From Betaproteobacteria bacterium (lineage in GTDB: Bacteria; Pseudomonadota; Gammaproteobacteria; Burkholderiales; SG8-41), in NCBI GenBank assembly GCA_028292435.1, contig JAQGMI010000149.1, positions 1 through 64,000 on the forward strand: 64,000 bases of DNA, given 5' to 3'. Below the pieces are notes generated by a model. The model searched no databases, had not been told where the DNA came from, and saw nothing but the letters and a program-made list of their open reading frames with translations. Shown one piece after another: positions 9,495-18,332 of the stretch (positions within the stretch are counted from its first letter, which is position 1; each line of letters starts with the position of its first letter). The position numbers and the translations under genes are program-made.

Positions 9495-10814
9495 ATGCGT
9501 CCAAATCAATTCGCTTCACTGTTTTTCGCCGCGGCGGTCGCCTCCGTTCCGGCATTCGCCGCCGAGCCGGAAATCTCACCGGCGGTAAAAGAGCAATTCA
9601 CGGCGGTGTCGGGCAACGCCCAGGTCAAACAGGCGCTCGATTTCATCAAAGCGGACGACACTAACGCACTCGCCGAATTGAAAGCGATCGTCGCGATCCC
9701 GTCGCCGCCATTCAAGGAGCAGGTGCGCGCGCAGGATTTTCAGAAACGATTGACTGCGCTCGGCTTCAGCGACGCGAGCATCGACAAGGAAGGCAATGTG
9801 ATCGCGGTGCGGCGCGGCACGGGCAACGGGCCGAAGCTCATCGTCTCTGCGCATCTCGACACCGTGTTCCCCGCGGGCACTGATCTCACGATCAAGGAAA
9901 AAGACGGCAAGCTCTACGCGCCGGGCATCGGCGACGACACGCGCGGGCTCGTCGAACTGCTGTCGATGGTGCGCGCGTTGAATGCGGCCAACATCAAGAC
10001 CGTCGGCGATCTCTGGTTCGTCGGCACGGTCGGCGAAGAGGGTCTCGGCGACCTGCGCGGCGCGCGCGCGTTGTTCCGCGACCACAAGGACATCGACGGC
10101 TTCATTTCAATCGACGGCGCACGCGCCGAACGCATCACATATGTCGCTGTTGGCAGCCATCGCTATCGCATTACCTACACCGGTCCGGGTGGGCACAGCT
10201 TCTCAGCATTCGGCCGGCCTTCCGCGATTCACGCAATAGGACGCGCAATCGCCAAAATATCGGAACTGAAAACGCCGACCGAGCCGAAGACCACGTTTAC
10301 CGTCGGCACGATCAAAGGCGGCACTTCGGTCAATGCGATCGCCGAAGAAGCGGTGATGGAACTCGACATGCGCTCGGTGAGCACGCAGGCGTTGCTCGAT
10401 GTCGAGACCCAGGCACTCAAGGCCATCAAGGACGCGGCGGTGGAAGAAAATGCGCGCTGGAAAACCGACAAGATCACGGTCGACATCAAGCTCGTCGGCG
10501 ATCGCCCTGCCGGTCAACAGGCGGTCGATTCGCCGATCATTCAAACGGCGCTGCTCAGCTTGCGCGCGGTAGGGCTCAAACCCGAGCTGGAATCTCCCGG
10601 CAGTACCGATTCCAATGTCGCTATCAGCCTGGGCATCCCCGCGATGACCATCGGCCGCGGAGGCCTGAACGGCGACAATCACTCGATCAATGAATGGTGG
10701 GATCCGAAAGACGCTTACCTCGGCGCGCAAAAGACTTTGCTGACGATTCTCACCCTCGTCGGCGTAGACGGCGTTTCGAAACCCGTGTTGACCAAAGCGC
10801 CAATCAAAAAGTAA
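9495..10814 (+). CDS. Secreted M20/M25/M40-family metallopeptidase
   Basis: The product is about 439 residues with a signal peptide (FASLFFAAAVASVPAFAAEP). Zinc-site motifs of the M20 clan are present: SAHLDTVFP near residue 118, GIGDDTRG near 145, and GTVGEEGLGDLRGAR near 178 (catalytic Glu and metal Glu). Further motifs are YTGPGGHSFSAFGRP in the dimerisation domain and the final NDNHS-like GDNHSIN. The ATG at 9495 is chosen over that at 9480 because AAAGG precedes it and the signal peptide then begins correctly. It is likely an aminoacylase or di/tripeptidase acting in the periplasm. Confidence 0.88.
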   Translation: MRPNQFASLFFAAAVASVPAFAAEPEISPAVKEQFTAVSGNAQVKQALDFIKADDTNALAELKAIVAIPSPPFKEQVRAQDFQKRLTALGFSDASIDKEGNVIAVRRGTGNGPKLIVSAHLDTVFPAGTDLTIKEKDGKLYAPGIGDDTRGLVELLSMVRALNAANIKTVGDLWFVGTVGEEGLGDLRGARALFRDHKDIDGFISIDGARAERITYVAVGSHRYRITYTGPGGHSFSAFGRPSAIHAIGRAIAKISELKTPTEPKTTFTVGTIKGGTSVNAIAEEAVMELDMRSVSTQALLDVETQALKAIKDAAVEENARWKTDKITVDIKLVGDRPAGQQAVDSPIIQTALLSLRAVGLKPELESPGSTDSNVAISLGIPAMTIGRGGLNGDNHSINEWWDPKDAYLGAQKTLLTILTLVGVDGVSKPVLTKAPIKK

Positions 10815-10857
10815 CCTGAAGCAATCGTCGGAATCAAAACAAAACAGGAGGAATGCA

Positions 10858-11463
10858 ATGAAACGAATGATAACAATCGGCGCAGCAGCGCTGGCATTGG
10901 CACTCGCGATTTCCGGATGCGCGTACAACACCGCCAACTCGCAGTGGATTCCGCTGATCGACGGCGAGAAAGGCATGGAGAATTTCAACGCGCTCGGTGG
11001 CGCCAACTGGCGTCCGGAAGCCGGCGCGATCGTCGCCGACAAGAGCACCATCAAAGGCAGCAGCGTGCTCGTCTCGAAGCGCTCGTTCAAGGATTTCGAG
11101 GTCTACGCCGAATTCTGGGCTGATCACGATACCAACAGCGGCCTTTACATTCGCTGCACCAATCCCACGAACGTCAGCAGCGCGTCAGCCTATGAAGCGC
11201 AGATCTGGGACCAGAACCTCGACCAGGCACGCAGCACCGGCGCGCTCATGCAAGCCGCCACGGTACCGGTCCCGCCAATCTACAAATCCGGCGGCCGCTG
11301 GAACACGATGGAGATTTACGCCAGAGGCGATCACATGACCGTGAAGCTGAACGGCGTCGTCACCGTCAATGTCATGAACGGAGATCATAAGAGCGGACCG
11401 ATTGCGCTTCAGCAGAATAACGGATGGATCAAGTGGCGGAAGGTGCTGGTGAGGGAACTTTGA
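10858..11463 (+). CDS. DUF1080 (3-keto-disaccharide hydrolase-like) lipoprotein
   Basis: This is a 201-residue lipoprotein with lipobox ISGC (Cys21). The mature part reads WIPLIDGEKGMENFNALGGANW, the FKDFEVYAEFWADHDTNSGL block and YKSGGRWNTMEIYARGDHMT, the hallmark DUF1080 jelly-roll of the concanavalin-like 3-keto-glycoside hydrolases. These proteins bind or cleave 3-keto sugars at the cell surface. AGGAGG precedes the ATG. It lies 43 bases after the M20 gene and is the last high-G+C gene before the AT-rich cassette. Confidence 0.85.
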   Translation: MKRMITIGAAALALALAISGCAYNTANSQWIPLIDGEKGMENFNALGGANWRPEAGAIVADKSTIKGSSVLVSKRSFKDFEVYAEFWADHDTNSGLYIRCTNPTNVSSASAYEAQIWDQNLDQARSTGALMQAATVPVPPIYKSGGRWNTMEIYARGDHMTVKLNGVVTVNVMNGDHKSGPIALQQNNGWIKWRKVLVREL

Positions 11464-11658
11464 CAGATTCAATAAGTGCGCCGACTGTGCCGCGATCTTT
11501 CGCGGCCAGAGATGAAGACGCTATTGCATTCACAGCGGCGGCGCATTTTCCAACGTCCGAAATCCAGTTGCTTCGGCTGGTAATGGATTCGCGACATTAA
11601 TGGATAATGCACCCTGACTACAGTCATATAAATCCGAAACCGAACTGGACGACGCTCT

Positions 11659-12096
11659 TTGATTCCAATCACACAGAGGGAGCTACAACGCGCGTGGCGG
11701 CATAATTACGAAAGCTACTTTAAATGCGCTGTGATCCCGAAGAGAAATGCATCGAGATTACTATTGTTTTACGCCGTCGAATGCGGCTTAAAAGCTCTAC
11801 TCCTTAAAAACGCTGCAATTCAAGTGACAAACGAATTCAATGACTTCGACACTTTTAGGCACGATATTAATCGACTGCTAGGAAAATTATACGCGCCGGC
11901 GCACTTATATCTGAAACCCCTTGACGGACAGCTACCAGATTACTCCGATGGCGCGCACGCGAATAAGAAGCGAGCGTCGCAGATCGGCCGGCTAAATGAA
12001 GTTTGGAGATATGGGATTGAGTGCAAATTGACGACCGATGCAGACTACGAGAACACACTCAACGAAATTTACAAATGGATTGAAGGCGATCTATGA
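11659..12096 (+). CDS. HEPN-like small protein of an AT-rich two-gene cassette
   Basis: The product is 145 residues and all-helical in appearance. The block RLLLFYAVECGLKALLLKN, the following RHDINRLLGKL and the closing NEVWRYGIECKL plus YENTLNEIYKWIEGDL match the general layout of HEPN-domain proteins (YA.E..LKALL, then HD...LL, then RY). No canonical R-x4-6-H ribonuclease motif is evident, so catalysis is uncertain. The start is a TTG with a weak ribosome site; an in-frame stop lies at 11629-11631 and no ATG intervenes. Its stop overlaps the next gene by the four bases ATGA, so the two are coupled. Base composition is clearly AT-richer than the neighbours. It could be an antitoxin, a toxin or a regulator of the ATPase. 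Confidence 0.65.
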   Translation: MIPITQRELQRAWRHNYESYFKCAVIPKRNASRLLLFYAVECGLKALLLKNAAIQVTNEFNDFDTFRHDINRLLGKLYAPAHLYLKPLDGQLPDYSDGAHANKKRASQIGRLNEVWRYGIECKLTTDADYENTLNEIYKWIEGDL

Positions 12097-14825
12097 GTAA
12101 ATTCCTGACGTGGCTAGATATCGAGAGAGAGATTAGGCGACGCACACTGAATGGAACCGTGCTACCTGACTGTCTTGACCAAATTGCCTGCTATCCGGAC
12201 GGAATAGAAGTATCTGTTCATGAGCTGCCGAAGGCTACGGAGGCAGTCGCAAAGGTATTCAAGCAATGGTTTGGCGCTAATTTCAATAGTGCAGGGCCAG
12301 CGGTTCTGCTCGACTTGGGTAACGCTACCTTACCAATAGAAATTATTGCCGCAGAAGGTAGCAAATCGCAGCGCACCTTACGACCATTGTGGCAAGACAT
12401 AGGACTAATACCGTCGGAAGGCGCTAACGTACCGACGTCACTACCGCAACCGAGAAACTTGCCAGAATCTTTGCGATGCGTGGCATTTCATTCGTTCAAG
12501 GGTGGCGTAGGTCGAACAACGGCCTTATTGACGTTCGTTAAGGCTCTTGTTGATAGAGCCAATGAGCGTAACGATCCGAAAAAGATTCTTATCGTAGACG
12601 CCGATCTAGAAGCACCGGGACTAACCTATATTTTAGGCGACTCTCAAAAACCAACAGTATCTTTGGTTAATTTGCTCGAAGCAATTCAGCTGTCGACAAC
12701 GCCATACCAAGAAACGGTGAACTACTTTGCAAATGAATTATTGCGCAGCCCAATCAGACTCGGCGTGTGCGAAATATACGTGTTACCAAGCTTTCTAGAC
12801 GAACACCAACTTATCGACTTACGTGTTTTGCCGGCACACCTTACGAAACGCTCTGAGGGCGCATGGTCATACGCTTCACTTCTCGTGGAACTGACGCAGG
12901 CGCTCAAAGCCCAATTTCTTTTCATAGATTTACGTGCTGGATTAAGCGAGATTTCTAGCCCGATAATTTTCGACCCACGCATAGACCGCTTTTTGGTATC
13001 GACCGTGTCGCAACAGTCTGTCTCAGGCACCTCATTCATACTCCGCAATCTAGCAGCAATGCTGAATGGCACTGGATGGCGCAAAACATTCACTCGTGCA
13101 GATCCTCAAATTCTTGTCAGCATGTTGATACCAGAACTGAAAGATTCAGAAGCGTATACGAAACTACTGACCAGTTTTGAGTCTGCTTATGCTGCCGCCG
13201 AATCACCGTCAGATAGTCCCCTTGATAGCGCACTGTCTTTTATTGACATCTATTGGGACGCCAATCTACTGAACGTCAAGTCGATTGACGAAGCGCTTGG
13301 CGAGAGGCTTCGTCACTCTTCTTTATACCCATTTGCTTCGGCATGGGCGGCCGACCAAGAATTAGAAATCGTAAATCCCGATCTATATATCGACCCGGAT
13401 TCCAATGCCGCAGTTACGCGGCTAAAGGAAACTTGCGCTCGTTTCGAATTTGGCGAGCAAGGCCTAGGCAATGATCTGCTTATTACGGACTCGATACGCA
13501 ATTTTGCTACGCAGTTTTACGACACTTTGCCGAATGTAATTTCTATTGGCGCAAAGGGTTCTGGAAAGACGTTTACATATATCCAACTTTGCCGATTGCA
13601 GACTTGGAAAAAATTTCTTAATAAAGCAACTGCAGGCGCGAGCAATATCAATTCGAAAGCGACTATTTTTCCGGTTACTCAATCACTGAACCTCGGCCAT
13701 GAAGCCAGGCTTGTTATTGAAAATGCACGCGCCACATCATTCAAAAGCACGATGCCGTTCCTTGGCTCGCGCTTTTCAGCGACTGACTTTAAGGATCGGA
13801 TCGATAACGCGTTAGCGAAAAACACCAATTGGTCAAAAGCGGAATGGGCCTCCTTTTGGATTAGAAGCCTTGCCCGGAGTGTCGGGGTTGCCGAGACAGA
13901 ATTACTTTCGGAACTTTGTGACGAATTTCAAAGCGTAGACCAATCCATCGTTTTCTTGTTCGATGGATTAGAGGAACTGTTTCCTAGAATTGCGGAAGAT
14001 CAGGTGCAACGTGAAGCATTGACGGCATTAATAGAGCTACCAAATCGGCTTGAAGAAATTCAAGGGAATCCTATCGGGATCGTTGTCTTTTTGAGGGAGG
14101 ACTATGTGAAAGCTGTTGTCCCTCAGAACAGAGGTCAGTTCGAAAAAAGATACGATCGCTTTCGCCTCCTTTGGGATGCAGATTCGTTCCTTAGACTGGC
14201 TTATTGGATTTGTGCTGAAGCAAAGATTATTGGAGCGAAACAAGAGGCGCTCGCGTCCTATACGCGCGAGAAATTGCTTACCGTCCTAACCAAATTGTGG
14301 GGGCATAAGTTAGGGCCGTCGGGATCCCGAGAGGCTTACAGTGCAAATTGGATTTATGCTGCGCTAACTGATCTAAAGGGTCGACTTCAAGCCCGCGACA
14401 TAGTTAGGTTTTTAAAATTTGCAGCAGCGAATTCCGAGGGCATGCACGGGGGATCCCCCCTTGAATGGACCGATCGACTATTACTTCCTCGTGCCGTTCG
14501 AAATGCTCTAGAGCCTTGTAGTCGCGCAAAAGTCGACGAGGCAGTCCAAGAATACACGCTATTTAGGGCATGGGTAAACGACATGAATGCAAAAGATCCT
14601 ACGCTAAAACGGATTCCCTTTGATCCTCGACTCCTTGGAATTCATACAGAGACTCTTGAGATGTTAAAAGACATTGGAGTCGTCTTCGAAGACAGGGATA
14701 CAGACGATCAAGCTCGCTTTTATATTCCGGAAATTTATCGAGCTGGCCTAGGTTTTGCCTTGGATAAGGGCGCAAGGCCACGCGTTATTGTTCTGCAGAA
14801 ACGAGCTCTCGGCACAAATTTTTAG
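12093..14825 (+). CDS. Dual-NTPase protein: ParA/MinD-like domain plus second P-loop (STAND/KAP-like) domain
   Basis: This is a 910-residue protein of an AT-rich cassette. Residues 1-128 form a distinct N-terminal region without recognised family. Residues about 130-330 are ParA/MinD-like: deviant Walker A SFKGGVGRTT (134-143) and IVDADLEAPGL (167-177), then FLFIDLRAGLSE. A second P-loop begins near residue 484 (SIGAKGSGKTF) with Walker B VFLFDGLEELF near 622-632. The C-terminal third is helical, perhaps a winged-helix or sensor region. No transmembrane segment, nuclease or TIR motif was seen. The KGGVGRTT/DLEAPGL type occurs in proteins of bacterial conflict systems; a role in defence is an inference. 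It is coupled by ATGA to the HEPN-like gene. Confidence 0.75.
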   Translation: MSKFLTWLDIEREIRRRTLNGTVLPDCLDQIACYPDGIEVSVHELPKATEAVAKVFKQWFGANFNSAGPAVLLDLGNATLPIEIIAAEGSKSQRTLRPLWQDIGLIPSEGANVPTSLPQPRNLPESLRCVAFHSFKGGVGRTTALLTFVKALVDRANERNDPKKILIVDADLEAPGLTYILGDSQKPTVSLVNLLEAIQLSTTPYQETVNYFANELLRSPIRLGVCEIYVLPSFLDEHQLIDLRVLPAHLTKRSEGAWSYASLLVELTQALKAQFLFIDLRAGLSEISSPIIFDPRIDRFLVSTVSQQSVSGTSFILRNLAAMLNGTGWRKTFTRADPQILVSMLIPELKDSEAYTKLLTSFESAYAAAESPSDSPLDSALSFIDIYWDANLLNVKSIDEALGERLRHSSLYPFASAWAADQELEIVNPDLYIDPDSNAAVTRLKETCARFEFGEQGLGNDLLITDSIRNFATQFYDTLPNVISIGAKGSGKTFTYIQLCRLQTWKKFLNKATAGASNINSKATIFPVTQSLNLGHEARLVIENARATSFKSTMPFLGSRFSATDFKDRIDNALAKNTNWSKAEWASFWIRSLARSVGVAETELLSELCDEFQSVDQSIVFLFDGLEELFPRIAEDQVQREALTALIELPNRLEEIQGNPIGIVVFLREDYVKAVVPQNRGQFEKRYDRFRLLWDADSFLRLAYWICAEAKIIGAKQEALASYTREKLLTVLTKLWGHKLGPSGSREAYSANWIYAALTDLKGRLQARDIVRFLKFAAANSEGMHGGSPLEWTDRLLLPRAVRNALEPCSRAKVDEAVQEYTLFRAWVNDMNAKDPTLKRIPFDPRLLGIHTETLEMLKDIGVVFEDRDTDDQARFYIPEIYRAGLGFALDKGARPRVIVLQKRALGTNF

Positions 14826-14832
14826 AACTCGG

Positions 14833-14849
14833 CAAATAAGATTTATTTG
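14833..14849. terminator. AT-rich hairpin closing the cassette
   Basis: CAAATAA (14833-14839) pairs perfectly with TTATTTG (14843-14849) across a 3-base loop. It sits 8 bases after the dual-NTPase stop and 5 bases before the end of the convergent Bug pseudogene. It could act as a weak bidirectional terminator. Confidence 0.4.
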
Positions 14850-14853
14850 GCAC

Positions 14854-15962
14854 TTACTCCACCGTAATATTGTTCGCCTTAATCACACTCCCCCACTTCT
14901 CAATTTCCGCTTTCATATGCGCACCAAACTTTTCCGGTGCGCCGCCAGCAATATTGACGCTGACTTCCTCGAGCCGCTTGCGGGTCTTTGCATTCTGTAG
15001 CGCTGTATTGAACGCGGCATTCAGCTTGTCGACCGCCGCACGCGGCGTCTTCGCCGGCGCGAGCACGCCGAACCAGGCTTCGACAACAAAGTCGTCGTAA
15101 CCCTGCTCGATCATCGTCGGCACTTCGGCAAGCGCAGCCGAGCGCTGCGGGCCGGTGCCGGCGAGCGCACGCAGGCGTTTGCTTTTGACGTGGGCGACAA
15201 CCGCGGGCTCGTTCTCCACCATCATCTGGATCTGGCCGCCGGCGACGTCGATGATTGCCGGCCCGGAGCCTTTGTACGGCACGTGCAGCATATCGATTTT
15301 CGTTCGGTATTTGAGCAGTTCAACCGTCATGTGCGGCGAGTTGCCGACACCGCCCGAGCCGAACACGATCTGCCCGGGACGCGCTTTGGCGAGCGCGACG
15401 AGTTCTTTGACTGTCTTCGGCGGAAACGTCGGCGTCACGACGAATACATTCGCGACGCCGCCAATCAGGATTACCGGCACAAAATCTTTTGCCAGATCGT
15501 AGCCGGGATTTTTGACGAGCCCCGGAATGATCGCGCAGGTGCCGACGGTGCACTCGGCGAGCGTATAGCCGTCAGGCGTTGAGCGTGCGACTGACGCGGT
15601 ACCGATACACCGTCGAAGGGCAGAGCAGGGGAACCCCTTTAGGGGATGCGACCCCGGAGACGTGTGCCGCAGACGCGAAGTTAGCTTCGACGGCGTGCCA
15701 TCCGGCTCGCGGACGCTCACATCCCGCAAGCGGGAGCCCTGCTCGCTGCTCGCGTCTGACCGCCGGCGCCCGCGCGGTTATCGATGATGATCGACTGGCC
15801 GAGCGGTTCGGTCGCGCCGTCGGCGAGTATGCGACCTACCAGATCCGTCGAGCCGCCGGTCGCATAAGGCACAATGATGCGCACGGGCTTGTCGGGAAAC
15901 GTTTGCGCGAGCGCAGCCGGGCATACAACGAGCAACAAAAGCGGAATCCATCGTAGCGGCAT
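14854..15962 (-). pseudogene. Bug/TctC-family receptor, interrupted by a palindromic insertion
   Basis: The N-terminal part (from ATG 15962, preceded by GGGGAGG) has a signal peptide and PDKPVRIIVPYATGGSTD up to IIIDNRAGAGG. The rest resumes in another frame at GTASVARSTPDGYTL and runs through GSGGVGNSPHMTVELL, HVPYKGSGPAIIDVAGGQ to the normal C-terminus at 14854. Between them lie roughly 150 bases of palindromic sequence (15611-15759) that add a stop and shift the frame. Either piece alone would be non-functional as a two-lobed receptor. The gene follows the acyltransferase by 72 bases on the same strand. Confidence 0.85.
15611..15759. repeat. Palindromic insertion element inside the Bug gene
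   Basis: The stretch contains nested inverted repeats: CGTCGAAG (15611-15618) with CTTCGACG (15685-15692); GAGCAGGG (15623-15630) with CCCTGCTC (15737-15744); CAGACGCGA (15670-15678) with TCGCGTCTG (15750-15758). It also has local hairpins CCCCT-TT-AGGGG (15634-15645), GAAG-TTAG-CTTC (15677-15688) and TCCCGC-AA-GCGGGA (15722-15735). It interrupts a conserved receptor fold, which defines its ends to within a few bases. No coding capacity is seen. It resembles small non-autonomous or REP-like elements. Confidence 0.7.
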
Positions 15963-16034
15963 CGCGCTGCCCTCCCCTCGATTCGAGGCAGAGCCTCGAT
16001 TGCCGCGACAGCTTCCGCCTGCGGCATGCCGGCG

Positions 16035-16787
16035 TCAAGCGCCCGGGAACACCGGCGCAACTTCTTTCGCAATGCTCGCGTAGAGCGGCCGGAACAATGG
16101 CTTGAGGTTGTCGATGATTTCGTTCGTCTGCATTACGGACGGTATGCGCGTGCCGTGATGCTCGATGGCGGCACCAATGGGCTTGATCTCGACGCCGATC
16201 CGGCCCAGATGATTCGCGAGGCGCGGCTCGGTCAGCACGAACAGTGTTTTGATGCCGTGCAGCCGCGCGAGCTCGACCACGCCGAGATAAAGCCCGACCA
16301 GGATGTACGGAAAGCGCGGCCGCGGTGGAGTGCCGAAATCGCTGTCCGCGAGCGGCGCGGCTTGTTGCATCTCGCCTTTGCGCTTGCGAAACGCTGCGAC
16401 CACCGACAGCCGCGAAATTTCGCCGATGGAAACACGCGGCAGCGCCGCCGGGTCGATGATCGAGCGATCGAGCGATTCGGCGCAGGCGCGCTCGAACGGC
16501 ATCAATGCCTGCGGATCGTCCGCGCGCGCAAGAATGAGTCGCGTGCAGCCGGCAAATTCACCGGTCTTGACGCTGCGCATCAGCAGATGCAGCGACTGCG
16601 CATCGTATTCGTCGGTTTCGCGCCGGTCTTGCCGCACCGGTTCGAAGCCGAGGTCTTCGCAATAGACCTGGTGGCGGATCCTGAAAACTTCGTCGCGCAG
16701 CGCAGGCGTCACCGCCGGCACGATTTCGAAATACTGCTCGAAATGACTGCCCGCGTTACTGCTGTCGATTGATCCGGTCGATGGCAT
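16035..16787 (-). CDS. PEP-CTERM/exosortase system-associated acyltransferase
   Basis: The product has 250 residues from the ATG at 16787, which has AAAGGG just upstream; in-frame ATGs at 16802 and 16832 are alternatives. It is an N-acyltransferase (GNAT/acyl-homoserine-lactone-synthase-like) of the PEP-CTERM-associated type. Blocks include FRIRHQVYCEDLGFEP, DEYDAQSLHLLMR, GCTRLIL, SIGEISRLSVVAAFRKRKGE and the YLGVVELARLHGIKTLFVLTEPRL stretch. This family occurs with exosortase loci and is thought to modify exported proteins or polysaccharide. No exosortase gene is in the window. The target is unknown. Confidence 0.85.
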   Translation of the reverse strand: MPSTGSIDSSNAGSHFEQYFEIVPAVTPALRDEVFRIRHQVYCEDLGFEPVRQDRRETDEYDAQSLHLLMRSVKTGEFAGCTRLILARADDPQALMPFERACAESLDRSIIDPAALPRVSIGEISRLSVVAAFRKRKGEMQQAAPLADSDFGTPPRPRFPYILVGLYLGVVELARLHGIKTLFVLTEPRLANHLGRIGVEIKPIGAAIEHHGTRIPSVMQTNEIIDNLKPLFRPLYASIAKEVAPVFPGA

Positions 16788-16960
16788 TCGGCCCTTTGCC
16801 ATGCTGCAATTTACCGTTCGCTGCACCTGCATTGTACGATTTTGCAGACGCGGTCTCCGTACGCAAGCGAACAGAGCAGCCGGTCAATGTCGTCGTCGAA
16901 CGAAGCAATCGTCCGCCGCGGGCAAACGGAAGCACGCCGCTAAACCGGTACAATCGGGCG

Positions 16961-18196
16961 ATGCAATCCTTCCTGTCGGCGCTGCGCGAGTCACGCGCCT
17001 TTAAAGCGCTGCACTACCGCGAGTTTCGCCTTGTCACGGGCTGCCAGATGTTCGGCAATCTCGGCACCTGGATGGACGAGCTGTCGCGCGGCTGGCTCAT
17101 TTACCAGCTCACCGATTCGGTCGTGCAGCTGGGGCTGGTGCGCGGCGTTCAGTTCATCCCGCTGTTGTTTTTCTCGCCGATCGCGGGCAGCGCGGCGGAC
17201 CGCTATTCGCGCAAGACGCTGCTGCTTTTCTCGCAGGCGCTGAATGGATTGTTCTTCGCGGTGCTGGCGATCCTGATATTCGCCGGCCGCATTGAGCCGT
17301 GGCATGTTTACGTGACCGCCGTGCTCGCGGGCATTATGCAGGTGATTCAGCATCCGGCGCGCACTTCGCTGGTCTCCGACACAGTGCCGATGGAGTACCT
17401 GACGAATGCGATCGGCCTCACGTCGATTGTCTACAACGCCGCGCGCCTGCTCGGCCCCGCGCTCGCCGGCGTGCTTATCGGCTTCGTCGACACCGGCGGC
17501 GCATACACCGTCCAGGCGGTATTCCTTTTCCTGGCCACGGTGTGGGCCTACATGCTGCAGCCGATGCCGGCGCGTGCCAAAGGCGCGCAGCGCGAGCCTT
17601 TCATGCAAAGCATCGTCAAAGGCTGGCAGTACGCATGGCATAACGAGCCGGTGCGCGCCGGCATCTTCGTCACGACGGCCACGTCCCTGCTGATTTTTCC
17701 ATTTGCGACGCTGCTGCCGGTTTTTGCGCGCGATTTGCTTGGCGTTGGCGCGAGCGGTCAGGGATTGCTGCTCGCCGCAATGGGCGTTGGCGCGCTCATC
17801 AGCGCGGCCGCGATCACGATAGCGGGCCACAAGATCGAGCGCGGCAAAGTCATGCTCGACGCTTCACTCGTGTATGCGGCGGTGATCGTGATATTCGCAT
17901 TCACGCCGTGGTACTGGTTGTCGCTCGTCATCATGATCGTCGCCGGCTACTGCCATGTGTATTCGAACGCGCTCGTGAACACGGTCGTGCAGTCGTATTC
18001 GTCAGCCGAATACCGCGGCCGCACGATGGCGCTCTTCAATATGAGCCAGATGCTGTCGACGGCGGGCGGAATGCTCGTTGGTTTGCTCGCTTCAGCACTC
18101 GGACCGCGGTGGGCAGTCGCATCCATGGCAATCGCCGGCGGACTCGCGATTGGATGCTTGATTCTGGCACTGCCGCAAGCGCGAAAAATTAAATAG
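16961..18196 (+). CDS. MFS transporter (MFS_3/EntS-like)
   Basis: This 411-residue integral membrane protein begins MQSFLSALRESRAFKALHYREFR, typical of the MFS_3/DUF894 group, and has about 12 hydrophobic segments. GSAADRYSRKTLLL is the conserved loop 2-3 motif. SAEYRGRTMALFNMSQM is the equivalent loop in the C-terminal half. The ATG at 16961 is chosen because the residues before it are charged and not conserved. It probably exports a small molecule such as a siderophore or drug by proton antiport. It is divergent from the acyltransferase. Confidence 0.87.
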   Translation: MQSFLSALRESRAFKALHYREFRLVTGCQMFGNLGTWMDELSRGWLIYQLTDSVVQLGLVRGVQFIPLLFFSPIAGSAADRYSRKTLLLFSQALNGLFFAVLAILIFAGRIEPWHVYVTAVLAGIMQVIQHPARTSLVSDTVPMEYLTNAIGLTSIVYNAARLLGPALAGVLIGFVDTGGAYTVQAVFLFLATVWAYMLQPMPARAKGAQREPFMQSIVKGWQYAWHNEPVRAGIFVTTATSLLIFPFATLLPVFARDLLGVGASGQGLLLAAMGVGALISAAAITIAGHKIERGKVMLDASLVYAAVIVIFAFTPWYWLSLVIMIVAGYCHVYSNALVNTVVQSYSSAEYRGRTMALFNMSQMLSTAGGMLVGLLASALGPRWAVASMAIAGGLAIGCLILALPQARKIK

Positions 18197-18295
18197 TAGT
18201 GCAGCTTTCGATTGGGTGTAGCGTAAAAAACATTTACGTATCAAAGCGATGCGGTATACGAAAAAAGTGTGTTAAGACCCGCTTCGTGCCGCGCC

Positions 18296-18309
18296 TTGAT
18301 CTTTATCAA
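18296..18309 (+). promoter_or_regulatory. FNR/Anr box
   Basis: A perfect TTGAT-N4-ATCAA palindrome (TTGAT 18296-18300, ATCAA 18305-18309) matches the FNR/Anr/Dnr consensus. Its centre is about 42 bases before the start site implied by the -10-like TACAAT at 18333-18338. This is the geometry of a class II oxygen-responsive activator site. It should raise expression of the SDR gene at 18366 under low oxygen. Confidence 0.7.
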
Positions 18310-18332
18310 GCGTATTTGGTGCGTTGCAGCGT

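Noticed and set aside
11473..14856. TAAGTGC (11473-11479) and GCACTTA (14850-14856) as possible terminal inverted repeats of the AT-rich cassette.
   Set aside because: Seven bases can match by chance over this distance, there is no target duplication, and no transposase or integrase is present.
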